Source: Pseudo-nitzschia pungens
Lineage: Eukaryota; Bacillariophyta; Bacillariophyceae; Bacillariales; Bacillariaceae
Direction of reading: 5' to 3'
Assembly (NCBI GenBank): GCA_037355855.1
Contig: CM074758.1
Coordinates: forward strand, 4,499,001 to 4,563,000
Length of the DNA stretch: 64,000 nt
Shown here: positions 30,101 to 38,938 of the stretch, piece after piece
Position numbering within the stretch: position 1 is the first letter of the stretch
Layout: every line of letters starts with the position of its first letter
Notes under the pieces: generated by a model
The model's database searches: none
Told to the model about the DNA's origin: nothing
Seen by the model: only the letters and a program-made list of their open reading frames with translations
Position numbers and translations under genes: made by a program

Positions 30101-31633
30101 TTTGACGTGAAGTTGGGGTCCCTGACGCGAAAAGCACGGCTTGTCGCCGATGGCCACAAGGTACAAGCCACAGCCAAGGAACACACCTTCAGCAGTGTTC
30201 CAAGCAGAGATTCAGTCCGTATCTTCTTCCTGTTGGCAGCGCTGAACAATTTGGATGTGCTTTCTGCTGACATTCAGAACGCATATCTTACAGCGCCGAT
30301 CAAGAAGAAGTACTATTTAGTTGCACGGGCTGAAGATGGTTTCCCCCAGCATTTGGTAGGTCAGGTATGTAAGATCGTTCGAGCACTGTATGGACTTCCT
30401 GTTGCAGGCGCGTCGTTCCGATCCTATTTGACCAAGCACCTACGAACGCTAGGATATCAACCCTGTAAAGCTGATCCTGATGTTCATATGCGAGTGGAGA
30501 CGCGAAAGGATGGTTCTAGGTACTGGGCCTACTTGATTGCGTACGTCGACGATATCATCTGTTGCAGTGAGGACCCACGACGGCAGTTGGAGAGTATCGA
30601 GCAGCGCTTCACGTTAAAGGACGGGACTATAGAAGTTCCAACCTTGTATCTGGGCGCTGATATTCATTCGCATGTGGTTGAAGACGACCCAATCCCCAAG
30701 TGGGCGATGTCCTCCGAGAAATATGCTAAGAAAGCCATCGACGCGGTGGAAAAGGAGCTTGGCACCGAGCAATATGGTTACAAGTACCTTCCGAACAAGG
30801 TGTCAACCCCGTTGACCTCAGATTATCGACCTGAAGTTGATGTAACCGCCGAACTGGATCCAAGCAAGCAGAACTACTACCAAGGATTGATTGGCGTATT
30901 GAGATGGTTATGTGAGCTCGGTCGACTGGATTTGGTCATGCCTGTATCTCTTATGTCTAGGTATCTAGCGCAAGCAAGAACAGGGCATTTGAACCAAGTA
31001 TTGCACATGTTTGCCTATCTCAAGGCGCATGCCCGATCCAAGTTGGTGTTTGATGAGACCCGGCCTGAAGTGGATGAGTCCAGATTCCCCGACTGTGATT
31101 GGAGTGAGTTCTATCCAGATGCCAAGGAGGTATTGCCACCGGATGCTCCTGAACCCCTTGGGAAAGGAGTTATTATGAGTTGTTTTGTTGACGCCGATCA
31201 TGCCGGATGCAAAGCAACAAGAAGATCCCATACAGGAATTATTATATTCTTGAACAGGGCCCCTATCCTATGGTTCAGCAAACGCCAGACTACTGTGGAG
31301 ACCTCAACCTTTGGTTCTGAGATAGTGGCATTGCGGATTGCCATTGAACTGATTGAGGGCCTTAGATACAAGCTCAGAATGATGGGCGTTCCTATTGAAG
31401 GTCCTACCAATGTGTACTGTGACAACGAGTCTGTTGTTAAGAACACCACCAGGCCGGAGAGTCCATGCAACAAGAAGCACAACAGTGTTGCCTACCACAA
31501 GGCGCGCGAGTCTATTGCTGCTGGGACAATTCGCATTGCAAAGGAGCCTGGCGAGACCAATATTGCTGACTTATTCACGAAGTTGCTCAATGGTCCCATG
31601 TTGAAAAGCCACTGCGAGCGCTGCATGTGGTAG
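27110..31633 (+). CDS. E Pol: protease, integrase, RT, RNase H (copia)
   Basis: About 1507 residues, in frame with gag. The first ATG is 27119, but the frame is open from the gag stop. Protease: CELDSHADTTAAGSN (about residues 18-32), the D-S-H-A-D-T form typical of diatom CoDi elements. Integrase: D in YTDTWMAKVPS (about 451), D in LISDGAREQG (about 508), E in NRAELSIGH (about 550). RT: ARLVADGHKV, SADIQNAYLTAP, and catalytic YVDDI near 1144. RNase H: FVDADHAGC (about 1358), TSTFGSEIVALR, YCDNESVV. The order PR-INT-RT-RH is Ty1/copia. No inactivating change was seen. It probably drives its own movement. Confidence 0.95.
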   Translation: MYQMDLPRARPPPSPEGQCELDSHADTTAAGSNMILLEDQVVSHVDVHPFSPELEPIKNIPIGTCVTAYTDTEGKVWLIYFHEALYFGDKLSHSLICPNQIRDCHPNRVSEAPRQYDEQSSHSIHIDNTDPEDPHAGHTLDIKLLLDGVVSYFPSRKPTKHEMATCDHVVATRDFPWDPKSKKFEQAEEAIDGSHPLNPTLSVLRAAPPMATPIAPAETTTKQSKKSNKRKMEPVETRSNFSPHLYDKPLQSDELILPQHDCYEKYKLRSLQQLCTRRDLTPCAIASDSRLDARLSSLFSGDSLKTCGDDDVDEDATVPSLTINAIHTPLYERAYTDGRERFELDPRCRDSPVCLSSVYKHVRWDDAVEPVDPELDTIARRAKWGPTIDTERYCKIDSDRLSKIWDVSPRKAADTLRVTTQKGFRNPMHPLVRRLPTQSFRNKRIVAGKWYTDTWMAKVPSIMRQDSAAQVFSNGKGYDEFIPIQGKKQAYEGLKIFIHDVGIPEHLISDGAREQGAPGTYKTPWNKVVSKNHIHQTFIQPRCPFQNRAELSIGHISRSIRKKTARKRSPKRLWAFCGELVAAIRQRTANPTTMGRTPFEIVHGYMPDISLYQAHEWYDFVYWVDLSDRNEKLGRWLGPCGDRFGGGDCHWILNEAAMPVSTNTVRAVTEEEWRSHDVKRYMDSFDQAVESKIGDKVEDNDAKFQATYPDPPAELFEGHQERWELAEPEASIPDIDDLIPDGDDYDEYIGNNVMIQKGDERLRCVVKNRSADLNGNPIGKRNDNPILDTRMYDLQFPDGSVEQYTANIVAESMYSEIDDDGRMFSLLDEIIDHKKDGSAVRKQDATITNKYGRKVPKPTTKGWRLLVSWKDGTESWCKLSDLKESFPVQTAEYAVSAKISEQPAFRWWIHHVLRRKKRILKATKQNKYWDRTHKFGVELPHSIPEALAIDRKTGTDYWEKAIAKEMRNNEMAFEFDSSYTVEGLKAEGFSKITTHMIFDVKLGSLTRKARLVADGHKVQATAKEHTFSSVPSRDSVRIFFLLAALNNLDVLSADIQNAYLTAPIKKKYYLVARAEDGFPQHLVGQVCKIVRALYGLPVAGASFRSYLTKHLRTLGYQPCKADPDVHMRVETRKDGSRYWAYLIAYVDDIICCSEDPRRQLESIEQRFTLKDGTIEVPTLYLGADIHSHVVEDDPIPKWAMSSEKYAKKAIDAVEKELGTEQYGYKYLPNKVSTPLTSDYRPEVDVTAELDPSKQNYYQGLIGVLRWLCELGRLDLVMPVSLMSRYLAQARTGHLNQVLHMFAYLKAHARSKLVFDETRPEVDESRFPDCDWSEFYPDAKEVLPPDAPEPLGKGVIMSCFVDADHAGCKATRRSHTGIIIFLNRAPILWFSKRQTTVETSTFGSEIVALRIAIELIEGLRYKLRMMGVPIEGPTNVYCDNESVVKNTTRPESPCNKKHNSVAYHKARESIAAGTIRIAKEPGETNIADLFTKLLNGPMLKSHCERCMW

Positions 31634-32305
31634 CTGTCAGCTGCATTATTTGAGGTACTTTTATCTCTGGCAAGCAGTGTGGACGCGATCTGTTATTTCG
31701 TGGTCCCGGGGACCGGATTTCAGACGCGATCGATTTCGATTGCGAGTTTGTCAATCGCAGCAGATTTCGAATATTCGAACGCATTTGATTTCGATTACGA
31801 GTTCTTTGCTCGTAGTGGATTTCGATTTCGATTACGAAACTTGTATTCGGACGCAACCTTCTTATTTCGATTGCAACCATGTTTCGGATGCAACTCTTCT
31901 CGGATGCAGCGGAATTTGATCCGATCTTACGATCTTATGTTATATGTTATATTTTGGGAGTCTCCGGTACACCGGTTCCGGGGACTATAAACTTGAAAGA
32001 CAATAGGCCGATTGATATGTCCTTATATCATGTGTTAAGGAATCGGACCAAGGGCAAAACGCCTTTCGGTCCAACCCCCTCTTTTTTTTCTACAATAAAT
32101 CGGCCGGGCCTCTGATAGAGAACTGCAATATTTGATGCAGTTATGACCTCTGACAAGTGATATGGATACAACCCTGATTCTATATGATCCATCCAAGTGT
32201 CCTGTTACAACAAGCAAGAGTATTGGTGTTCCCCTGGGAGTATCTGTTTCCGGGGACCTGTACAGTTGCTCAGTGCAGAACTACTAGCATGAATCACGGG
32301 GACTA
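31634..32305 (+). other. E 3' untranslated region
   Basis: No gene. It contains ATTTCGATTTCGATTACGA-like words near 31730-31870 and two copies of a CCGGGGAC motif. The purine-rich CACGGGGACTA precedes the LTR and may be the polypurine tract. Confidence 0.5.
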
Positions 32306-33217
32306 TGAAGATATCCAGTGTGCTACCATATGTGCTAAGGCCCTGTGTAGGAGAATGTACTGGGGCTACAGTCAGCAGCCTCCAGTAACTGACTAACAGG
32401 TGCTGAGTTGAGTGCTAGGCTGTGTGCTAACTGGTAGCATACAGGCTTAGTAGCAGGCTTAGCAACAGGCTTAGCAGCAGGCTTAGCAGCAGGCTTAGCA
32501 ACAGGCTTAGCAGCAGACCTATATCCTACTATCCTGTTTAGTATGGATGCTAGCAGAGTTTACTAGGGTCGCCGCGTACGATTTGTACCAATTGTACGTA
32601 CCCCGAGTAAAGCACCTTTTATGGTGTAGCTAAATGCTACAGGGTTAGGGTTGCTAAGGCTACGAGATACTGGAAGATGCTAACCTACCATGATAACAAT
32701 GCTAAGATACGATGCTACCGCCGGGGTCGGGTCATTGGTATAATATATACCATGACCGGATACCCGGCCCAAACAGTTACCAAACGTGCTAGCATAAGTG
32801 AGCTAGCACACGATTGGATAATTAAGCGAAGCTACGCTACGATACTCCGATACGCTACCCGTAGAATACAGTACTAGAGCTACAGAGCTCTGTTATTATA
32901 CGAGTTATCGGAGCGCTGTCACGATACAGAGCTGAGCGCTTTGGCTCAGCTCCTTTCACTCTTTATATTTCACTCTAAATTAAATGCCTATCATGCCCTC
33001 CCCTTTCGATCGATTCCGATGTACCTCTAGGGAAGTACCTTGTAGTAACTAAGTGTATGCAATAAGACCTTGAACAGTCCGCTGTAGTCTCACCCTTTGC
33101 CAGGGATGTACGCGTTATTATTGTTAAGGCTTTTCCTTATTTACAGACCAGTACGAGTCGAACTTATCTACAAGCCGATTAAGTTCCCCGAAGACCGCTG
33201 ACGAGCGGATATCAACA
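32306..33217 (+). repeat. E 3' LTR (uninterrupted)
   Basis: 912 bp, TGAAGATATCC to GGATATCAACA. It shows the empty site for D at 32951-32960 and is followed by target duplication CAATTG. Confidence 0.94.
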
Positions 33218-33223
33218 CAATTG

Positions 33224-33614
33224 CCTTTTTGGCTGGATTCTCTTCCATTGTAACTTTTCCATCTTCTGACTTCACCTTGTCCATCCATTCACTTTCATCT
33301 ATTGGTGTTGGGGCAAACTCTACTCGCGTGGTTACTTTCATGTGCTTAATTGATAGTCCCACCTCTGGTACGTACTTTGACCCACCGAGTGTTTGTAGGC
33401 GCCGCTTGAATGTTTTGTAATCTTGTGCGGAGGCCTCTCCTTTCATGATGATGCCTTTCATTTTGTTTTGATCATGCCCGGTGAATGCTGCTGCCCCTCC
33501 TTCGGGCTTTGCTTTCGTCCTTTTGCTTGAGTTGGTGCTACCGCCTTGGCGGCTGCTGTTGTTAGTGTTGGCTTCGTTGCCTGGTGCCCCACTTTGGGTC
33601 TTCGAGTCGTCCAT
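33224..33614 (-). pseudogene. C2 gag, first piece (N-terminus)
   Basis: It starts at ATG 33614 (MDDSKTQSGAPGNEAN); a Met at 33650 in the same frame is also possible. A polar leader is followed by AFTGHDQNKMKGIIMKGEAS and a capsid-like region to NPAKKAI, where E interrupts. It rejoins 17911 with CAATTG counted once. Confidence 0.85.
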
Positions 33615-33737
33615 TGTGACGGTGACGATGACACGACCTTGATCGTGCACTGCAGCAATATCGATTCCTTGGTATGGATATGGCTGGCAGCAATCCTATA
33701 GTAGAGATGCTGACTTTCGAGTGCACTTTGAAAATTA

Positions 33738-33970
33738 TGTTGAAGGAACAAGTAATGTGTGTCAATAAAACAACAGGCTTGTCCAGTCTCAAGAAGAAAA
33801 TTTGTATAAACTTCATAAACTAGATAATTTTCAAAGTGTAAGACATTTGCTTTGCTGAGCAACATGCTTCCCCTTTTGTTAACGCTGTGGTGCAATTTAC
33901 CACATTACTAATATTTCTATTTTCGTGAATGTACGCATGGCAGACGGTTCGACTCGTATGATTCTCAACA
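33738..33970 (-). repeat. C2 LTR (5' in element orientation)
   Basis: Partner of 9035-9265. In element orientation it is followed by TAATTTTCAAAGTGCACTCG, whose complement holds the anticodon-loop-like CTTTGAA, a weak candidate for half-tRNA priming. Confidence 0.92.
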
Positions 33971-34100
33971 TTGAATACGTAGTACGTAGTAAAAACCTTA
34001 CCTGGTGGTAGTACCAATGAATTTTCGTTTCATCAATAGATTTCTAGTAATTACGTGTTCCATGGAACTCAAGAGATACGACAGTCTTTAGCAAAACAGT

Positions 34101-34352
34101 GGAATCTGCTATGCCCAATTCCCGGGCGCCGTCTCGTCTGGCCAGCAACTACCGGTCTGAAGGTGTCGTGTTGCTAGTTGACCAACCCTCCTAGGAGCTA
34201 TGGGACCTGCGGTCCTATGTATAGGTATACTAACTATGATACATAGGTTTGGCGGGCTAACAAAGCTGCTAGAGAGAAAGTGTGATCGCATATGCGACTG
34301 CACGTAGCAGGGCTTAAGTCCCATGCTAGAAGCAGTTGCAAAGGTGCATCGC
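34101..34352 (-). repeat. Split direct repeat B2
   Basis: 252 bp starting GGAATCTGCTATGCCC on the plus strand, same as 34626-34877. It contains a hairpin CCTATGTAT...ATACATAGG. Confidence 0.9.
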
Positions 34353-34372
34353 AAGGGTGGGAATGGGTGGGA

Positions 34373-34625
34373 ACTTTTTCTCAGACCGCCATTGTCGGTC
34401 CATTCACGAAGACAGCTTTACGGCTCGCTCTTGCGAAAACAATGAGAATAGTATCCATACCAAAGACCCTTGCTCAGCAATTCTGCCTACTGCTCTACAT
34501 TCTACTGTACCTGCTCATTCCTCACTGTTCAGCTCTGTTCACTACGGCACTGGACAATGGTAGGCTTGGGTCAATGGTACGGATCATACGATCCTACATT
34601 GCCTTTCGCACTTGCCTTGCCCTAA
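34373..34625 (-). repeat. Split direct repeat A2
   Basis: 253 bp from ACTTTTTCTCAGACCG to CTTGCCCTAA (plus strand), abutting B1 at 34625/34626. It matches A1 at 43425-43677. Confidence 0.9.
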
Positions 34626-34877
34626 GGAATCTGCTATGCCCAATTCCCGGGCGCCGTCTCGTCTGGCCAGCAACTACCGGTCTGAAGGTGTCGTGTTGCT
34701 AGTTGACCAACCCTCCTAGGAGCTATGGGACCTGCGGTCCTATGTATAGGTATACTAACTATGATACATAGGTTTGGCGGGCTAACAAAGCTGCTAGAGA
34801 GAAAGTGTGATCGCATATGCGACTGCACGTAGCAGGGCTTAAGTCCCATGCTAGAAGCAGTTGCAAAGGTGCATCGC
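34626..34877 (-). repeat. Split direct repeat B1
   Basis: 252 bp, same as B2. The A2/B1 junction CCCTAA|GGAATC is probably the circle-joining recombination site. Confidence 0.9.
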
Positions 34878-35121
34878 CCTCCGCCGCCATCTGGTTGGGC
34901 TGCGTCGGCTGCGTTGAGCATGGTGTGTGCACCGGGATCAAAACACTTCGGGCCATCTTATCTGGAGGTGTTGACCAACAGATCAGCAGGTGTAGGCCAG
35001 GCGGAAAAAAATTAAAAAAATAAAAACTTTTTAAAGTTGTGGGATAGAGGTTAAAGGAGAGAGGTTAAAGGATAGGATTTGGTGGGAACCCAAGAATAGC
35101 GGGTTCAGTGGGGGAAGGGAT

Positions 35122-36117
35122 TTAGACCCAGTAATAACGGGTTTCGCAGTGGGAGAAGGTGCGGCGCTCACCGGTGCGGTCGCGGGAGCTTTTGCGGAAG
35201 AAAAGGTTGCTGAGGTATTGTTCCAGGTGGGAGGTGTTGTCAGCGTATTGCTGGACCTGGACGCCAAGGTGGTAGAAGAAGCAGCTTTCGCTGAAGGTGA
35301 AAAGGAGCCCGTTGAGGAGGACGGCGCGCAGGAACCCACTTTTACGGTGGTGGAGGCCGTCAGTTGAGATCGGTTCGAACTGGATGGTGATGAGTTGGAT
35401 GTTGGAGGGGGTGGGTGTGGGGACACTAGCGATGCGCTCCGAAGCGCCCGCAATGGTTCGGCTGAGGGGGAGAGAGGACACCGCAGAGGATACTGTGCTG
35501 GCGTGATCGCCCAGGTGGCGGAGGAGGTAGAAGTGGAACTGGCCTGGGTTGGTAAGGGTGCCTGTTCCGCCGGAGGTGAGCGCACCGGTGAGGGTGTCAT
35601 CCGGTGCGGGGAGGCCCAGGGCGGTGAGTAGGAACGCGGCGCAGGTGGTCGTGTTAGCATGGAGGTTCGGTTTACCGAGGCCCAGAGCGGTCACGACGGC
35701 GTTGCATCGGTCGCGCGGGATGCCGCGGGCCTCAAGGTATGGGATGGCCTGGGTACGTTTCAGAATCCGGGTCGAACGGGTTTGGTGGTAGGGGAGGTGT
35801 TCGGCCTCGTCGTCCGAGAGGTCCGACTCCTCTCCGTGGAAGTCGCCAGGGTCCTGGGCAATGTTGCGGGCCTGGTTGTTCGCGCGTGGGGGTCCCTGGT
35901 GGTTGGCGTTGTTGTTGCCGTTGTTGCTGGTTTCGTCCGAGGGGGCATGAGGGATGGCCGCAGGGGCGTCGTTGCGGGCCTGCGAATGGGCCTGGGCGCC
36001 AGCGATGGCTTGGGCGGCAGCGAGGCAGATGCCTCGGGTTAGATCCTGCATGGCGTGAGGAGCGAGGGCCTCGACGGCATGGATGAGGTGGATGAGCTCT
36101 TCGATCGGGGTCGCCAT
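35122..36117 (-). CDS. Accessory ORF of the YR retrotransposon, unknown function
   Basis: 331 residues from ATG 36117, downstream of the recombinase and before the B1 repeat. The N-terminal 50 residues are helical and Ala-rich (LIHAVEALAPHAMQDL). A polar Asn-rich and acidic part follows (GEESDLSDDEAEHLP), then a globular-looking region with ARGIPRDRCNAVVTALGLG and FHFYLLRHLGDHAS. It is not the adenine-methyltransferase-like domain found in many DIRS elements, and no zinc knuckle is seen. The long open frame in a young element suggests it is translated. It might be a late structural or regulatory protein. Confidence 0.6.
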   Translation of the reverse strand: MATPIEELIHLIHAVEALAPHAMQDLTRGICLAAAQAIAGAQAHSQARNDAPAAIPHAPSDETSNNGNNNANHQGPPRANNQARNIAQDPGDFHGEESDLSDDEAEHLPYHQTRSTRILKRTQAIPYLEARGIPRDRCNAVVTALGLGKPNLHANTTTCAAFLLTALGLPAPDDTLTGALTSGGTGTLTNPGQFHFYLLRHLGDHASTVSSAVSSLPLSRTIAGASERIASVPTPTPSNIQLITIQFEPISTDGLHHRKSGFLRAVLLNGLLFTFSESCFFYHLGVQVQQYADNTSHLEQYLSNLFFRKSSRDRTGERRTFSHCETRYYWV

Positions 36118-36323
36118 GGTGGAAAGGCTGGGGTTGGTAAAGTGGTTTCGGAATTTGAAGTATGTTCAAACTGAATTTATGAGCAGAGCAGAAGACTGGA
36201 AGTGGGGGGATTGCAGTGGGATAGATGGTTTTACATGGAAATCGTGGGGGGATATCGTGGGGGGGTATCGTGGAGCTCGAGCGTGGGGACTCAGGTTTTC
36301 CAGTGACGGGAGTCGTGGAACGA

Positions 36324-37589
36324 TTAAATATTTGCGGTGCCCCAGAGAGAGGAGAGGAGGATGGCGTTGTGGTCCTGTTCGTGGATAATGAGGTCGCGCA
36401 CGTAATCCTGCCAGGCGTCACTTCACCAACGGAGGGCTCGCTTAATAAACTCAGGGGACTTGCCGCCGGCCCAGAGGAGGCAGCAGGCGCCTATCCGGAG
36501 GGAGTGACAGGTCCAACGGCTAAGTTCTGTTTTTGAAGTGATTCCGTGGGTGGCACGCGCGAGTTCCCGCATGACTTGAGTGGCGAGTTCGGAGGTGATG
36601 TGCCGGGGGCGTCCTTTAGAATCCGCATAAATCGCGAGAGGGGTGTTGGTGACAGTAGGGCCTCGGAGGCGAATGAAGCGTCGACAGATGTTGAGCAGGT
36701 GTGCGACGGTGTCACAATGGGGGTTTGCGCGATTGCGGGAGTAGAACTTTGAAAGGCCATGGTCGCCGTTCTTTTGCCAACGGTACGTATTGCGGACTCG
36801 TTTGACAGTTGCAGAGTTAGAACAGGCGTAGTCCATGGTGAGGGCCTGACAGGAAGAGCTGTAGAAGGTGATGTCGCCGAGGGTGAAGGCGTAGGATTCG
36901 TTGTTTGGGTTTCGTTGGTAAGTGGCGAGTGTAGTGGAACCTCGTGGTTGGCACCATTCAGCGCGGCGGTTTCCGCCCTGTAGGGTGACGCCAAACCATT
37001 CGTAAACAGCCACGCGGAGGTCGTCACATCCGAGGGGTTGGCAGGCTTTAGCGAGGGTGAAGTGCATTGCGAGGGTGTAGGCTTCTTTTTTGTTGGGGAT
37101 CTTTTCAAAGCGTTCCATTGCGGTAAGGACGCGTTGGATGTCGGGGTGGAAGGTTGTGGCGCCGGGGAGTTTTCTGGCGTCGCGGGAGGCGTCGTCAAAG
37201 ATGCGGATGAGGTCAGCTGCGGCGCGGAGGTATTCGCGGACGGTGGCTGCCTTAATCAAGCGGGCATTGATGGTGTGGCCAGAGGCGAGGAAGACGGCGT
37301 AGCCGGCGAGTATGTAGCAGAGTTGCTCACTGCTGACGTGCTGGTGTACCCGAGGAAAAAGGTCGTCGTAGACGTGGATGTGGTGGCAGAAGTAGATAAA
37401 ATGGAGGCGGCGGGAATAAAGTGTCCGTTGCTCTTTGGCAGGCTTGGACGACCCGTTACTGAGGCGGATGAGAGAGTTCGCAAAAGGGTGGAATGCAGCT
37501 CTGGACTGGGGACAAAAATGTCCCAGGATTCTTTCTCTGAGTAAAGAGTGACTACCTGTTGGACAAGAGTGGGATAAGGGACAGACCAA
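36324..37589 (-). pseudogene. YR retrotransposon tyrosine recombinase, one in-frame stop before the catalytic Tyr
   Basis: The frame from Met 37589 runs 388 codons to TGA 36425-36423 and then continues open to TAA 36326-36324. The C-terminal catalytic box is CHSLRIGACCLLWAGG followed by EFIKRALRW, as in DIRS-type recombinases (H-x-x-R). The stop comes next, then SDAWQDYVRDL with the catalytic Tyr at codon 36404-36402. The family sequence at this point is RW-(R/S)-S-D, so TGA probably replaced CGA by one transition. The enzyme would cut and rejoin the DNA circle at the split repeats. The N-terminal 110 residues overlap the RNase H ORF in another frame, which is common in the group. Confidence 0.85.
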
Positions 37590-38938
37590 GGTGAGGTGAG
37601 GTGGGGTGTAAAGAGTTCATGGGGACGAGAAATGGCGTCGGCTTCGACGTTGTCCACACCGCGCACATGTTCAGCCACAGAGTTGAGGGGGGAGAGGCGC
37701 TGGTATTCAGCGTAGAGGCGGAGGAGGTTTTGACCGGTGACGGAGTGGGTGCTGATTTTTTGCCACCATGCGTTAGCGGTGGTGTTGTCGCCGTATGAGA
37801 GCATTTGTGGGGTAGGGGGGTAGAGGGAGGGGTTTGTGGTGTATCGCTCGAGAGCCATAATGAAGGCAAGGAGGAGGGCAATGAATTCCAGGCAGTTTAT
37901 GTGTGTTATACCGGCGTCAACACGTTTGCAGAGGTCCTCGGTGTAGGGGAGCATAACCCAGGCGCGCAGTGCGGGGATCTGGGCGCCGAGGGCGCGGTTG
38001 GAGGCGTCGCCCCAAGAGGTGAATGCGGGTACGCGGGGGACGACGTGGCCGATAGGGGACCACCAGGGTTCGTCAGAGACGAGGTATTTATATACATTTT
38101 GGATGTCTTTGCGAATGGCCTCGTTGATGGTGACGCGGGCATTGGTGCGCCATACGGCCTGGGCTTTCCATTTTTGGGGGAGGTAGCGCAGGCGGAAGTG
38201 GAGGTTTTCGGGCATGTTGCGGGTTGTGTCTGCAAGTCGTTTACGGAAGCTGGGGTCGCGTCGTAGGACTTGGTAGCGGATGTTAATCTGGCGAGCGAGT
38301 AGGTCAGCGAGGAGGAGGAGTTGCGCACGGGCCCAGGGGAAGTATTCGGATATGGAACCGATGAGTCCAAGGACGGTACTGATCTCGGTGATGGTGGCTC
38401 GTTTTTTGGGGAGGATCCAGCCTTCGACTGAGAGGTACTTGATGATTTTTTCGCGTCTGCGTGGGGAGAGGGATACAACCATATTGCGGGTGTCTATGTA
38501 GTGGCCTAAGAGGAGTCGTTGTTCAGTGTAGGTGTTGTTAAGTTTTTCGTCAGAGAGGTATTGAACCTGGTTAGGGTGGGGGGGGGCATAGACGTCTTCG
38601 AGTGCGGCAACACTGGCAGCGACAGTTCGGGGGAAGTATTCGGGGATGTCAGCGTATATGTGGTCGTCAACCATCATGGGGGCTTTAGGTGGTTGGCGGG
38701 AACCGTCGGGGTTTAGGACGCCTGTGTTGAAGGAGTCAAGGTTTGCTGGTGCGAATGGGCGAGGGTCTTCTGGGGCGGTGTTTATAACCATGGATTTGAT
38801 GTATTTGTCTGCGCGTTGAAGGCATTCCTCCGGTTTGTGGGTCCAAAGCCATTCGGCTTGTTGCATGCGAGCGGCGATGGGTTCGAAATTTGATGCAGTC
38901 ACCAAAGGATTGGCCGGTGGCGAATACAAGGTGTCCAC
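37256..38938 (-). CDS. YR retrotransposon RT (C-terminal part) and RNase H
   Basis: The authentic part begins at SNFEPIAARMQQAEWLW (about 38900), where the upstream RT frame shifts into this one. The RT catalytic loop appears as MMVDDHIYADI (VDD), followed by the DIRS-type connection. RNase H has TSWGDASNRALGAQIP, INCLEFIALLLAF, LSYGDNTTANAWW and VDNVEADAISRPHE. It makes and removes RNA-DNA hybrids during copying. The last about 110 residues overlap the recombinase frame and may not be translated as such. Confidence 0.88.
   Translation of the reverse strand: MDTLYSPPANPLVTASNFEPIAARMQQAEWLWTHKPEECLQRADKYIKSMVINTAPEDPRPFAPANLDSFNTGVLNPDGSRQPPKAPMMVDDHIYADIPEYFPRTVAASVAALEDVYAPPHPNQVQYLSDEKLNNTYTEQRLLLGHYIDTRNMVVSLSPRRREKIIKYLSVEGWILPKKRATITEISTVLGLIGSISEYFPWARAQLLLLADLLARQINIRYQVLRRDPSFRKRLADTTRNMPENLHFRLRYLPQKWKAQAVWRTNARVTINEAIRKDIQNVYKYLVSDEPWWSPIGHVVPRVPAFTSWGDASNRALGAQIPALRAWVMLPYTEDLCKRVDAGITHINCLEFIALLLAFIMALERYTTNPSLYPPTPQMLSYGDNTTANAWWQKISTHSVTGQNLLRLYAEYQRLSPLNSVAEHVRGVDNVEADAISRPHELFTPHLTSPWSVPYPTLVQQVVTLYSEKESWDIFVPSPELHSTLLRTLSSASVTGRPSLPKSNGHFIPAASILSTSATTSTSTTTFFLGYTSTSAVSNSATYSPATPSSSPLATPSMPA

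Larger units (their letters stand above)
17914..33217 (+). mobile_element. E: intact Ty1/copia retrotransposon with 912-bp LTRs
   Basis: The left LTR is split by element D (17914-18564 plus 23841-24101, 912 bp together). The right LTR is 32306-33217 (912 bp). LTR ends are TGAAGATATCC...GGATATCAACA, imperfect inverted repeats. A 6-bp target duplication CAATTG is found at 17906-17911 and 33218-33223. Two bases, TA, lie between the left copy and the LTR. Internal ORFs are gag (25067) and pol (27110), both open. E lies in the C2 gag. Confidence 0.93.
9035..33970 (-). mobile_element. C2: minus-strand Ty1/copia element, host of nested insertions
   Basis: LTRs lie at 9035-9265 and 33738-33970, with target duplication TTGAA at 9030-9034 and 33971-33975. 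C1 (10905-17266) and E (17914-33217) are inserted in its gag. Without them and one copy of each target duplication, C2 is about 3.3 kb: LTR, gag, a pol remnant (end of RT and RNase H), LTR. Integrase and most of protease and RT are deleted. The two LTRs differ at about four bases and a GT indel, so this is the oldest layer of the nest. Confidence 0.93.

Noticed and set aside
17914..33217. The R1/R3 sequence as an independent dispersed repeat
   Set aside because: The pieces 17914-18564 and 23841-24101 join exactly into a 912-bp LTR equal to 32306-33217 once D is removed.
34101..34877. 252-bp repeats as a simple LTR pair around 34353-34625
   Set aside because: The enclosed 253 bp recur at 43425-43677, giving the split-direct-repeat pattern, and the enclosed part has no coding capacity.
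35659..36388. Plus-strand frames opposite the accessory ORF
   Set aside because: Antisense of a GC-rich ORF; no domain, and the minus strand matches the element's direction.
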